15,365 nucleotides of DNA from an uncultured Oscillospiraceae bacterium (GTDB lineage: Bacteria > Bacillota > Clostridia > Oscillospirales > Ruminococcaceae), in contig CAJTZM010000027.1 in assembly GCA_910583935.1 (NCBI GenBank), positions 1 through 15,365 of the forward strand, given 5' to 3'. Below are positions 6,062 to 13,418 of the stretch, in pieces. Below the pieces are notes generated by a model. It was not told the origin of the DNA. It saw nothing but the letters and a program-made list of their open reading frames with translations, and made no database searches. A program made the translations under genes and the position numbers. How positions within the stretch are numbered: the stretch's first letter is position 1; each line of letters begins with the position of its first letter.

Positions 6062-7888
6062 ATGAAACCCAAAAAGACCGACCGAAAACGGATGATCCTT
6101 CGTTTTCTCAAAGGTTCCTACTTATATTTTATCCTGGCAATCGCCTTTTCCATGCTGTATACGGTGTTTAACTCCCTAACGCCCCAGGTCATCCGCGCCA
6201 TGGTGGACTCGGTGATCGGCCAAGAGCCCTTCGAGCTGCCCGGCGCGCTTTTGGGGCTGATGGACAGAATCGGCGGCCGGGACTACATCCGCGCGCACCT
6301 GTGGCTGGTGGTGGCGGCAATTCTGCTCATTGCCCTGTGTGCCGGACTGTGTACCTTTTTCAGCCGCACCTTTACCGCCAAGGGCGCCGAGGGCTTTACC
6401 CGGCGCATTCGGGAACGGCTTTTCTCCCATATCCAAAGGCTGCCGTATAACTGGCATGTGAAAAACCAGACCGGTGACATCATCCAGCGCTGCACCTCCG
6501 ACGTGGAGGTCATGCGCAACTTTGTGTCCGGCCAGCTTTTGGAGATTGTCCGCATCGTGTTTTTAATCGTCTTTGCCATGTGCTTAATGTTTTCCATGAA
6601 CGCCAAGCTCACCTGGGTGGCGCTGGCGTTTGTTCCCATCGTCGTCGCCTATTCCTTTCTTTTTTACGGCAAAATTTCCGAACGGTTCCGCCGTGCGGAC
6701 GAGGCCGAGGGCCAGCTGTCCGCCGCCGTGCAGGAAAACCTTACGGGCGTTCGGGTGGTGCGCGCCTTTGGCCGCGAGGCCTACGAAATCGACCGGTTCG
6801 ACCAAAAAAATAACAAATGGGCCGATATGTGGATCAATCTAAGCTACGTCATGGGCATGTACTGGGGCTTCGGCGACCTGTTTACCGGCCTTCAGATCAT
6901 GACCATCCTGGTATTGGGCACCCTGGAAACCGTAAGCGGAAATCTTTCTGTCGGCACCTTTATGGCGTTTATCTCCTATAACGCCACCCTGGTCTGGCCG
7001 ATTCGAAGCCTGGGCCGGGTCCTGTCGGAAATGAGCAAGGCCGGCGTGTCCATCGACCGCATCAACTATATCCTGGAGGAAGAGGAGGAGCAGGACGATC
7101 CTGCCGGGCTGACTCCGGACCTGCGCGGCGACATTGTGTTCGACCATGTAAGCTTTGCCTACGAGGGCGCCGCGCCGATTTTGCAGGATGTGAGCTTTAC
7201 CATTCCCGCCGGGACCACCTTCGCCATTTTAGGCGGCACCGGCTCGGGCAAATCCACCCTGATGCACCTTTTGGACCGGCTGTACGATCTGCCGGCGGGC
7301 TGCGGCTGCATCTCGGTGGGAGAAACCGATATCCGCGACATCCGCCTAAGCTACCTGCGGGAAAATATCGGCATGGTGCTGCAGGAGCCGTTTTTGTTCT
7401 CCCGCACCATTCGGGAGAATATCAGCGCCGCCCGCCCCAAGGCGGACCTGGAGGAGATCCGCCGCGCCTGCCGCATTGCCAGCGTGGACGAGGCCATAAT
7501 GGGCTTTGCCGGCGGGTACGATACCGTAGTAGGCGAGCGGGGGGTCACCCTGTCCGGCGGGCAGAAGCAGCGGGTGGCCATCGCCCGCATGCTCATGCAA
7601 AAGGCCCCGATTATGATTTTCGACGACTCCCTGTCCGCGGTGGATTCCCAGACCGACGCCAAAATCCGCCAAGCCCTGGACCAGAATCTGGGCGGCTCCA
7701 CCGTTATTTTAATCTCGCACCGCATCACAACCCTGATGAAGGCCGACTGTATCCTGGTCCTTTCCGGCGGCCAAATCGCCCAGCTGGGCACCCATCAGGC
7801 GCTTGTTTCCCAGCCCGGCATCTACCGGGATATCTACGAAATCCAGACCGCCCAAAAGGACCGGGCGGCGCTGGCGCAGGAGGTGTAA
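6062..7888 (+). CDS. ABC exporter half-transporter, degenerate-site subunit (BmrC/LmrC-like)
   Basis: This 608-residue half-transporter has a six-helix type IV exporter membrane domain at about residues 15-330, then a nucleotide-binding domain. Walker A is GGTGSGKST near 390, the Q-loop LQEPFLF is near 441, the signature LSGGQKQR is canonical near 496-503, and the H-loop ISHRI is near 550. Walker B ends FDDS, with aspartate in place of the catalytic glutamate. This substitution marks the degenerate ATP site of heterodimeric exporters such as BmrC, LmrC and TM287. The gene starts at the ATG at 6062 after AAAGGAGG, and its partner begins 3 nt after its stop. The likely role is export of drugs or hydrophobic compounds at the cytoplasmic membrane; the true substrate cannot be read from sequence. 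Confidence 0.92.
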   Translation: MKPKKTDRKRMILRFLKGSYLYFILAIAFSMLYTVFNSLTPQVIRAMVDSVIGQEPFELPGALLGLMDRIGGRDYIRAHLWLVVAAILLIALCAGLCTFFSRTFTAKGAEGFTRRIRERLFSHIQRLPYNWHVKNQTGDIIQRCTSDVEVMRNFVSGQLLEIVRIVFLIVFAMCLMFSMNAKLTWVALAFVPIVVAYSFLFYGKISERFRRADEAEGQLSAAVQENLTGVRVVRAFGREAYEIDRFDQKNNKWADMWINLSYVMGMYWGFGDLFTGLQIMTILVLGTLETVSGNLSVGTFMAFISYNATLVWPIRSLGRVLSEMSKAGVSIDRINYILEEEEEQDDPAGLTPDLRGDIVFDHVSFAYEGAAPILQDVSFTIPAGTTFAILGGTGSGKSTLMHLLDRLYDLPAGCGCISVGETDIRDIRLSYLRENIGMVLQEPFLFSRTIRENISAARPKADLEEIRRACRIASVDEAIMGFAGGYDTVVGERGVTLSGGQKQRVAIARMLMQKAPIMIFDDSLSAVDSQTDAKIRQALDQNLGGSTVILISHRITTLMKADCILVLSGGQIAQLGTHQALVSQPGIYRDIYEIQTAQKDRAALAQEV

Positions 7889-7891
7889 GCC

Positions 7892-9718
7892 ATGGCCGTT
7901 ATGCAGGAGCAGGAATATAACCGGCCCTTTGACCTGAAGGTCTGGAAAAAGATTTTTCCCTTTCTTCGCCCGTACCGCGTAAACCTTTGGGTCGTCATTC
8001 TGTTTAATATCATCATGGCGCTGGTGGATATTTCTATGCCGCTGTTTCAGCGCTATACCATCGACCATTATATCGGCGGCGGAACGGTCCGGGGGATCGG
8101 CTGGTTCACCCTCGTCTATACCCTGGCCATCGTGTTTCAAACGGTGGTTGTCATCATCTGTACCCGCCAGTCCATGTACATTGAGATGAAAACCAACCGG
8201 GATATGAAGCGCAAGACCTTTACCCATCTGCAGACCCTCTCCTTTTCGTTTTATAACGTCACCCCGGTGGGCTATTTAATCGCCCGGGTCATGAGCGATA
8301 TCAGCCGCATCTCCGGAATGCTGGCCTGGGGGCTGATGGACGTAATGTGGAGCGCGGTCTACGTCTTAGGCGTATTTGCCGCCATGCTGCTTTTAAACTG
8401 GCGGCTGGCGCTGCTGGTCATGCTGATTGTGCCGGCCATCGCGCTTTTGACCGTGTATTTTCAAAACAAGATCCTGCATTGGAACCGGAAAACCCGCCGG
8501 ATCAATTCCCAGATCACCGGCGCCTTTAACGAGGGGATTTCCGGTGCCCGAACCTCTAAAACGCTGGTCATTGAGCAGCATAATATGGAGGATTTTAAGG
8601 CTTTAACCGGCGATATGCAGAAATCCTCCATCCAAACCCAGCTGCTCAGCGCCGTGTATATTCCGTCGATCATGTTTTTAAGCTCAATGGCCACCGCCCT
8701 GGTGCTGACCCGAGGGGGCTATCTGTCCATGCAGGGGCTGATGGAAATCGGCACCCTGTCGGCGTTTACCTCCTACGCGGTGGGCATTTTCGAGCCGATT
8801 CAGCAAATTGCCCGCATCCTGGCGGATATCATCTCCGCCCAGGCCAATATCGAGCGGGTCACCGGCTTGCTGGAGGAGGTCCCCGCCATCCAGGATACGC
8901 CGCAGGTAGCGGAAAAATACGGCGACAATTTTGTGGGCAAAACCGAGAATTGGGAGCCGATCAAAGGGGATATCGAGTTTCGGGACGTGACCTTCCGTTA
9001 TCCCGACGGCAGCGAAAACATCCTGGAGCATTTTAACCTAAAGGTCCCGGCCGGCTCCACCGTGGCCATTGTGGGCGAAACCGGCGCGGGCAAATCCACC
9101 CTGGTCAACCTGGCCTGCCGGTTCTTTGAGCCCACCGAAGGGGCGATTCTCATCGACGGGCGGGACTACCGGGAGCGCTCCCAGCTGTGGCTGCACAGCA
9201 ATATCGGCTATGTGCTGCAAAACCCCCACCTGTTCTCCGGCAGCATCCGGGAGAACATCCGCTACGGGCGCTTAAACGCCACCGACGCCGAGATCGAGGC
9301 GGCGGCCAAAGCCGTGTGTGCCGATACGGTGGTCCAAAAGCTGGAAATGGGGTATGATTCCGACGTAGGCGAGGGCGGCGACCGCCTGTCCACCGGCGAA
9401 AAGCAGCTGATCTCCTTTGCCCGGGCGGTGCTGGCAGACCCGGCCATCTTTGTGCTGGACGAAGCCACCTCCTCTATTGATACCCAAACCGAGCAGCTGA
9501 TCCAGAACGCCATCGCCCACCTGCTCAAGGGGCGTACCTCCTTTTTGATCGCCCACCGCCTGTCCACCATCCGCCATGCGGACATGATTTTGGTGGTGCA
9601 GGATGGGAAAATCATCGAAAGCGGTACCCATCAGGCGCTGCTGGAAAAACGGGGCCCGTATTATTCTTTGTATACCAAGCAGTTTGAGCAAGAGGCCTCC
9701 GCCGAGGTCCTGCGCTGA
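7892..9718 (+). CDS. ABC exporter half-transporter, catalytic subunit (BmrD/LmrD-like)
   Basis: This is the second 608-residue half-transporter of the operon and the partner of the 6062-7888 product. An N-terminal six-helix membrane domain is followed by a linker of about 30 residues (near 345) longer than in its partner, then the ATPase domain. Walker A GETGAGKST is near residue 394. Walker B VLDEATSSID keeps the catalytic glutamate near 519-530, and the H-loop is IAHRLST near 552. Its signature motif is the altered LSTGEKQL rather than LSGGQ. Its intact Walker motifs would pair with the partner's good signature, and its altered signature with the partner's degenerate Walker B, giving one active and one weak ATP site. 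AGGAGGTG overlaps the upstream stop codon and sets the ATG at 7892. Expression is coupled to the first subunit. Confidence 0.93.
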   Translation: MAVMQEQEYNRPFDLKVWKKIFPFLRPYRVNLWVVILFNIIMALVDISMPLFQRYTIDHYIGGGTVRGIGWFTLVYTLAIVFQTVVVIICTRQSMYIEMKTNRDMKRKTFTHLQTLSFSFYNVTPVGYLIARVMSDISRISGMLAWGLMDVMWSAVYVLGVFAAMLLLNWRLALLVMLIVPAIALLTVYFQNKILHWNRKTRRINSQITGAFNEGISGARTSKTLVIEQHNMEDFKALTGDMQKSSIQTQLLSAVYIPSIMFLSSMATALVLTRGGYLSMQGLMEIGTLSAFTSYAVGIFEPIQQIARILADIISAQANIERVTGLLEEVPAIQDTPQVAEKYGDNFVGKTENWEPIKGDIEFRDVTFRYPDGSENILEHFNLKVPAGSTVAIVGETGAGKSTLVNLACRFFEPTEGAILIDGRDYRERSQLWLHSNIGYVLQNPHLFSGSIRENIRYGRLNATDAEIEAAAKAVCADTVVQKLEMGYDSDVGEGGDRLSTGEKQLISFARAVLADPAIFVLDEATSSIDTQTEQLIQNAIAHLLKGRTSFLIAHRLSTIRHADMILVVQDGKIIESGTHQALLEKRGPYYSLYTKQFEQEASAEVLR

Positions 9719-9769
9719 CAGAGAGAGCGCCCTGTCCGGATCCCGACGCTTTGTTGGGGGACCGAAAAA

Positions 9770-9800
9770 GGCCCGCGGGAATGGTCCCGCGGGCCTTTTT
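9770..9800. terminator. bidirectional terminator between the ABC operon and the prophage lysin
   Basis: A perfect 11-bp stem (GGCCCGCGGGA with TCCCGCGGGCC) and an ATGG loop are flanked by AAAAA on the left and TTTTT on the right, so it works on both strands. It ends the exporter operon and the convergent lysis operon. Confidence 0.92.
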
Positions 9801-9817
9801 GATTCCTTTTATCACTT
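9792..9817 (+). repeat. left copy of a border direct repeat (att candidate)
   Basis: GGCCTTTTTGATTCC followed by TTTTATCACTT matches the copy at 14081-14106 at 24 of 26 positions. It starts in the 3' arm of the exporter terminator and covers the last codons of the lysin gene. Phage lysis genes often abut attP, which fits an attachment-site scar. Shared terminator sequence alone would explain only about the first nine bases. Confidence 0.4.
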
Positions 9818-10573
9818 AACGAGGCCCTGTGCCGATTGGATGATGCCCTGAAGCCCGTCTCTGAGGGCCTGGACCTTTTTCACTTCTGTTTCGTACAGGG
9901 CTTTTTGGGCTTGGTACATAGACTGATAATCGCTCCCGGTGTCCGGATTCTTCTTCCACCCATTGAGCCCCGCGCTTTGCACAAGATGCGGATAATCCCG
10001 ATAAGCATAGTCCAAATCTACCGGCCCGTCAATCCCCGGCACGCTGCCCGAAGCGCTGTACTGCCACATTCCATAGCCGCCGTCGTAGCTCGCCGCTGCG
10101 GACCATTGGGCCAGCCACACGTCATACCCTGCCAGCCGGGACCGGTCTAAAAGACCGGTCAGCCAGTATTTGTTGGCGTACAGCATGGCGTAATACCCCG
10201 CTTCTTCCACCGCGGACAAAAATGTCTGCGCTATGCCGGTCAGAATGGATTTCCCCAGCCTCTGCTGGCTTTGGTCCTCCAAATCCAGCACCACCGGATA
10301 GGCCGGCCGGCAGCCGTCAATAACCCGCAGAAAAAACCTCGCTTCCTTTTGCGCATCCTCCGGGGTTCTGGCGTAGCTGTAATGGTACAGACCATAGGGC
10401 AGCCCCGCCTCTTCGCACCCCTGCACGTTGGCGCGAAAATACCGGTCGATCTGGCTGTCGTTATCCCAGCCGTAGCAGGCCCGGATCATGGCAAACGCTA
10501 TGCCGGATGCTTTTACCTTTGCCCAGTCGATTTTGCCCTGGGCATAGCTTACGTCAATTCCCTTTACCGCCAA
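9812..10573 (-). CDS. phage endolysin, GH25 muramidase
   Basis: This 253-residue lysozyme of glycoside hydrolase family 25 cleaves the beta-1,4 bond between N-acetylmuramic acid and N-acetylglucosamine at the end of the phage cycle. The GH25 fold spans about residues 3-195. Asp7 (KGIDVSYAQG) and the DLED motif with Asp97 and Glu99 are the expected catalytic acids, and the closing WQYS...GIDGPVDLDYAY segment is typical. There is no signal peptide, so export depends on the holin encoded directly upstream. The last 50 residues are a helical tail with no recognisable wall-binding repeat. The start is TTG at 10573, set by GAGGAGG 7 nt upstream; it overlaps the end of the holin gene by 10 nt. Confidence 0.93.
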   Translation of the reverse strand: MAVKGIDVSYAQGKIDWAKVKASGIAFAMIRACYGWDNDSQIDRYFRANVQGCEEAGLPYGLYHYSYARTPEDAQKEARFFLRVIDGCRPAYPVVLDLEDQSQQRLGKSILTGIAQTFLSAVEEAGYYAMLYANKYWLTGLLDRSRLAGYDVWLAQWSAAASYDGGYGMWQYSASGSVPGIDGPVDLDYAYRDYPHLVQSAGLNGWKKNPDTGSDYQSMYQAQKALYETEVKKVQALRDGLQGIIQSAQGLVK

Positions 10574-10848
10574 AGCCGCTCCTCCTCGCCTTTGTACGGC
10601 TCCCGATAGCCCAGGGCCCGCTGGCTGTCCTTAAGGCCTTCGGTGGTGGGGTCGTTGGCTACTCCCAAAACCGCCAGCACCGCGAACAGGGCGTTGACCG
10701 CCGCCAAAAGCCTGCCGCCCCAATCCCCCAAATCCAGCGCGTATCCAAACGCCGCCGCCACCGCCTGCACCAGCAAAAGCGCCGCCGGGATAAAACTTGT
10801 CCAGAACGCCTTGTTTTTGATCCGTACCCTCCAGTTGATCCAATTCAT
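10564..10848 (-). CDS. phage holin, phi-LC3 family
   Basis: This 94-residue small membrane protein forms the lesions that release the endolysin. It begins MNWINWRVRIKNKAFW, matching the opening of phi-LC3-type holins, then has a hydrophobic helix (residues 17-36), a second hydrophobic stretch (about 45-64) and the family hallmark NDPTTEGLKDSQRALGY near the end. An ATG six nt upstream at 10854 abuts AGGAGG with no spacing, so the ATG at 10848 is the better start. It sits between a small membrane-anchored protein gene and the lysin gene it overlaps, forming a lysis cassette. Confidence 0.9.
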   Translation of the reverse strand: MNWINWRVRIKNKAFWTSFIPAALLLVQAVAAAFGYALDLGDWGGRLLAAVNALFAVLAVLGVANDPTTEGLKDSQRALGYREPYKGEEERLWR

Positions 10849-10862
10849 CCGCATCCTCCTTT

Positions 10863-11138
10863 TTATAGGTCCTCGTGGGCCTTTTGATTTAAATGCTTCT
10901 CTACCCTGTGGATGGCCTCAGTAACCGGCCCGTTGCAGCCTTGCTCCTTTAGTCCCTTTAAGCAGGCCAGCAGCGCGTAGCAAATAAGCGTCTGTTCCGA
11001 CTGGATGGCGCGGATTTTCTCGCTTTGCCGCCGGTCGCGCTCCACCAGCTTGCAGACAGCCCCTATGCCCCCCGCCAGCACCCCGAAGGCGGAGAGTAAC
11101 GACGCGGCCCGAATCACCATGTCAGCAGTCAAAAGCAT
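10863..11138 (-). CDS. small membrane-anchored phage protein of the lysis cassette
   Basis: This 91-residue protein has one hydrophobic N-terminal helix (about residues 7-29, VIRAASLLSAFGVLAGGIGA), then a charged, helical cytoplasmic part and the conserved-looking segment ACLKGLKEQGCNGPVTEAI. Proteins like this recur next to holins in Clostridia prophages; their role is not established and may be accessory to lysis. The ATG at 11138 has GAGGTGG upstream. The longer frame to 11219 overlaps the preceding gene without a binding site and is rejected. It starts 1 nt after the stop of the upstream gene, so translation is probably coupled. Confidence 0.75.
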   Translation of the reverse strand: MLLTADMVIRAASLLSAFGVLAGGIGAVCKLVERDRRQSEKIRAIQSEQTLICYALLACLKGLKEQGCNGPVTEAIHRVEKHLNQKAHEDL

Positions 11139-11139
11139 C

Positions 11140-11541
11140 TCACACCACCTCAATCCAGCCGTATTCGCCGGGCACCCATACGTTCTGGTCGGCCTCGCTT
11201 TCCCAGCGCCGTCCCTCATAGCGGACCTTCGCCCCCTTGGGATACGCTTCGGCGCTGCCGGAGGGCTGCCGCCACACCGGCCATTCCTCCCCCGGATCGT
11301 CTATCCGTACCCATAACGACGGCGCCATCTCCGGCGTCCAGTCCCCCTGCGCTGTGTGCGATTGGAGGCATTTGTACAAAAGACCGCCATATTCCGCCCG
11401 GTCCCCCGCCTGATAGTTCCCCGCCGCGTCCCACCCCGGAAACGCCGCCGGGATCTGCGCCGCCTGCTCGTCCGGCAGGCTCGCCGACTGCATTTCCCAT
11501 AACCTTCTCATCTGCCTTGCCTTTTTTAATCTGTCCGTCAT
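11140..11541 (-). CDS. phage protein with two chitin-binding-like (CBM5/12) modules
   Basis: This 133-residue protein has two short aromatic-rich modules. Residues 36-80 (W...NYQAGDRAEYGGLLYKC, then DWTPEMAPSLWVRI) match the CBM5/12 pattern of a carbohydrate-binding beta sandwich. Residues 90-131 (YPKGAKVRYEGRRWES, then PGEYGWIEV) are a second copy. A helical stretch with DEQAAQIPAAFPGW precedes them. In phages such modules occur at the end of tail or baseplate genes, where they probably touch cell-surface glycans. The ATG at 11541 overlaps the stop of the upstream gene as ATGA. A longer frame to 11940 exists in the same phase, but its first half reads in a shifted frame across the upstream gene and is not real. 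The domain call is good and the role is inferred. Confidence 0.82.
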   Translation of the reverse strand: MTDRLKKARQMRRLWEMQSASLPDEQAAQIPAAFPGWDAAGNYQAGDRAEYGGLLYKCLQSHTAQGDWTPEMAPSLWVRIDDPGEEWPVWRQPSGSAEAYPKGAKVRYEGRRWESEADQNVWVPGEYGWIEVV

Positions 11542-11879
11542 TCCCTCACCCCCAACAGCGCGTCTAGCTGCGACTGCAATGCCGCCAGCTTCTCCTCCAG
11601 CTTCTCCTCCCGGCTGGGCGGCTGGCCGGGGAAGGACGCCCGTTCTTCCGCCCTTTCCTCCTCGGTAGCTTCCCGGATTTCTCCGTCCTCCAGCAGGTAG
11701 CTGTGGGTCCCGTCCTCGCCGGTCAGGGGCTTTTCCAGGAAGTTGCCCTGGGCGTGGGCGTACCGGTCCCCCTCCCCCTCGCCAATCTGTTCCCACCCGG
11801 CAGAATCGGTCAAAAAGATACTGCTGGCAATTTCCAGTACCCGGCCCCTCTCGTCGGTTCTTGCAAAGACCTCTATCAT
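11538..11879 (-). CDS. small phage tail-associated protein
   Basis: This is a 113-residue acidic protein. It opens MIEVFARTDERGRVLEIASS, then IFLTDSAGWEQIGEGEGDRYAHAQGNFLEKPL, a pattern seen in short proteins encoded just after tail fibre genes in Firmicute prophages. The second half is highly charged, with a likely coiled coil at about residues 89-110 (REEKLEEKLAALQSQLDALL). The ATG at 11879 follows AAGGAGGGAA at good spacing. It is coupled by a 4-nt overlap to the next gene. The function is probably structural or assembly-related; no enzymatic motif is present. Confidence 0.78.
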   Translation of the reverse strand: MIEVFARTDERGRVLEIASSIFLTDSAGWEQIGEGEGDRYAHAQGNFLEKPLTGEDGTHSYLLEDGEIREATEEERAEERASFPGQPPSREEKLEEKLAALQSQLDALLGVRE

Positions 11880-11893
11880 CTAAATTCCCTCCT

Positions 11894-12142
11894 TCATACT
11901 TCATATATTTCCGCGTCCAGTGTGACAGCGCCATGGACAAAATCCCCCGCCGCGAATGTCAACCCGTCGGGCAGCGTGAACACCGGCTTGACCTGGGCCC
12001 CGGCAAACGGGGCGCCGTCCGCGCGAAGCCGGACCGCGCCTGCCCAGCACACCTCTGGAATTTTTTTGCAGTTTTGTCTAATTGGTAATTTTCGGAAGTT
12101 TTGTCTAATTGGTAACTTTCGGAAGTTTTGTCTAATTGTCAA
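11894..12142 (-). pseudogene. truncated 3' end of a phage tail gene fused to tandem repeats
   Basis: The last 50 residues, from CWAGAVRLRADG to GAVTLDAEIYEV, read like the C-terminal beta structure of a tail fibre or appendage protein. Upstream, the frame passes through 9-residue repeats LPIRQNFRK encoded by the 27-bp tandem array and then meets the TAG that ends the replication gene, in the same frame. The only start is a weakly supported TTG at 12142. The simplest reading is that a large deletion removed the rest of a tail gene and joined its end to the repeats. It might still be expressed as an 82-residue protein. It lies 14 nt upstream of the next tail gene. Confidence 0.5.
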
Positions 12143-12175
12143 AATTCCCCAGAATTGTCCAATTGGAAGATTCCT
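12068..12175. repeat. 27-bp tandem repeat array, four units
   Basis: Four back-to-back 27-bp units begin at 12068, 12095, 12122 and 12149. Units one to three share TTTTGTCTAATTG exactly and the fourth has AATTGTCCAATTG. Units one and two differ at two positions. The array is AT-rich inside GC-rich DNA and lies just downstream of the replication gene. It could be iteron-like or a slippage or recombination scar at the deletion point. Confidence 0.85.
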
Positions 12176-12211
12176 ACAGCTCCCAGCCTCTCCCGTCCGG
12201 CAGGGCGCGCC

Positions 12212-12916
12212 CTATTCCTCCGGCAGCTCCGGCACCCGCCATTTGTGCGCCCGCTCAAAGGCCTCCAGGTCAAAGGAGTAGTCCTCCTTCACCTCCTCCT
12301 GCCGCTGAGGCGGCCGCCGAACTCCGTTTCGCTCCCAGGCCCGCACCGCCGCTTTCCAGTCCTTAAGCGGCCGGCCCTTGCCCTGGGTCCAGCCGTTGGC
12401 CGTGTAGTAGTCCACAAAGTAGGCGGCGTCAATCCCGTTTTCCCGCTCCCGGCAGTAGGCGGCCGCCTGCTCAGCCGTCGGCGGAACAAATGCCCCGTCC
12501 TGGCGCGCGCTTTTTTGGGAGATCTCGTCAGAGACTTTTTTCCCTTGGCTCTGCCCCTGCCCTTGGCCCTGACTCTGTCCCTGCCCTTGGCCCTGACTCT
12601 GTCCCTGCCCTTGACCATGGCTTTTTTTGCTTTCGTCCAAAAGCAATAGCTTTTCCTGTGCCGCCTTTCTCGGACGGCCGCCCAGCCTTCCCGCGGCGCT
12701 TCTTTCGGATGAGGTGTGCTCCTGCGCCTCGGTCTGCAAATCAATGTCCCGCTGGATGGCCGGCCAGATAAACCGCTCGTTTCCGCTGAACGAGGGCTGT
12801 GTTCCCCGCGCCTTGTACGCAAGCATCGCCAGTGCCAGCCGCCCGACCTCGTCGGTGCTGAGCGGCTCAAAATACGCGTCATAGCTCAGCCAAAGCTTTA
12901 CATATTCCTTTGCCAT
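12212..12916 (-). CDS. phage replication-type protein with DUF6291-like N-terminus
   Basis: This is a 234-residue protein. Residues 1-82 match the DUF6291 pattern: LSTDEVGRLALAMLAY, then GNERFIWPAIQRDIDLQTEA, then GRLGGRPRK. Residues 146-196 (PTAEQAAAYCRERENGID, FVDYYTANGW, LKDWKAAVRAWERN) match the C-terminal module common in phage replisome-organiser proteins of Clostridia. Between them is a flexible linker with three copies of GQGQGQSQ (about residues 101-124), encoded by a 24-bp tandem repeat. The likely role is helping to open or load helicase at the phage origin; this comes from family context. The ATG at 12916 has GGTGAG close upstream. It follows the early XRE-like gene after an 89-bp gap with no gene seen. 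Confidence 0.8.
   Translation of the reverse strand: MAKEYVKLWLSYDAYFEPLSTDEVGRLALAMLAYKARGTQPSFSGNERFIWPAIQRDIDLQTEAQEHTSSERSAAGRLGGRPRKAAQEKLLLLDESKKSHGQGQGQSQGQGQGQSQGQGQGQSQGKKVSDEISQKSARQDGAFVPPTAEQAAAYCRERENGIDAAYFVDYYTANGWTQGKGRPLKDWKAAVRAWERNGVRRPPQRQEEVKEDYSFDLEAFERAHKWRVPELPEE
12549..12620. repeat. 24-bp coding tandem repeat (three units)
   Basis: Three 24-bp units at 12549, 12573 and 12597 encode the Gly/Gln/Ser linker repeat of the replication protein. Units one and two differ at one base; the third is diverged at its end. Because 24 is a multiple of three, unit gain or loss would keep the frame. Confidence 0.85.
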
Positions 12917-13005
12917 TTTCTCACCGCCTTAGCGCGCCGGACCGTTCGCCCTGCCCTCTCCCCCGAGGACCCAGCCGCCCGTGCGCATCCCTTTCGCCCA
13001 ACGTC

Positions 13006-13227
13006 TTATGCGCCGCTTCGCTGCTGGAGCGCCAAAATCTCCCAAATGGCCCGAACAACCCTCGGCGCGCGGCGCTGGCCGGTAAAAACCTTGTACAGAT
13101 ACCCGCTGTCCGCGTAAAGCTGATACCGGCCGCAGATTTCCTCCTCCAGCCACCTCTGGCTTTTTCCACGGCGCAGCAGCTCCGTTTTTACCCACAAACC
13201 AAACGGGGTAAATTTGCACGAATCCAC
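13006..13227 (-). CDS. early phage XRE-like DNA-binding protein
   Basis: This 73-residue protein has the pattern FTPFGLWVKTELLRRGKSQRWL, then a turn, then YLYKVFTGQRRAPRVVRAIWEIL. It is a compact helix-turn-helix related to small XRE-like proteins found next to phage repressors in Clostridia. It is the first gene of the leftward early operon and faces the repressor at 13419. The start is set by AAAGGAGG: GTG at 13227 has 8-nt spacing, and TTG at 13230 has 5-nt spacing. The frame also extends to a TTG at 13263, but that would place the binding site inside the gene. It may act as a Cro-like antagonist or excision regulator; which one cannot be told from the sequence. Confidence 0.72.
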   Translation of the reverse strand: MDSCKFTPFGLWVKTELLRRGKSQRWLEEEICGRYQLYADSGYLYKVFTGQRRAPRVVRAIWEILALQQRSGA

Positions 13228-13315
13228 CAAAACCGCCTCCTTTCGCAGCTTTGCTCTTGACAAGCGCCCAACGGTGTACTATCATGAAAGCGCTATCCGA
13301 AATTGTACTCATTCA

Positions 13316-13390
13316 AGCACTTACCATAGGGATATTATAGTACTTTTCAGCGTACAAATCAAGTATTTTATACGCATTTGAGCACTTTTG
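13316..13390. promoter_or_regulatory. repressor operator cluster (four related decamers)
   Basis: The decamers AGCACTTACC (13316), AGTACTTTTC (13339), AGTATTTTAT (13362) and AGCACTTTTG (13381) share AGYAYTT and start 23, 23 and 19 bp apart. The second and third flank the -10 and -35 of the leftward promoter. This is the arrangement expected for multi-site operators of a CI-like repressor, here probably the 13419-13787 product. Confidence 0.5.
13334..13362 (-). promoter_or_regulatory. leftward early promoter of the prophage remnant
   Basis: On the minus strand TTGATT (13362-13357), a 17-bp spacer and a perfect TATAAT (13339-13334) form a strong promoter for the early genes. The predicted start near 13327 gives a leader of about 100 nt. 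It lies inside the operator cluster. No equally clear promoter was found for the divergent repressor gene. Confidence 0.65.
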
Positions 13391-13418
13391 TTTAGATGCA
13401 CAAAAAGGAGAGCGGAAT

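Noticed and set aside
11542..11940. Upstream half of the long frame that ends at 11140, giving a 266-residue protein
   Set aside because: This half lies out of phase across the 11538-11879 gene, is Gly/Arg-rich and has no binding site; the real start is the coupled ATG at 11541.
12068..12175. CRISPR array
   Set aside because: The 27-bp units are directly adjacent with no unique spacers and no cas genes are nearby, so this is a simple tandem repeat.
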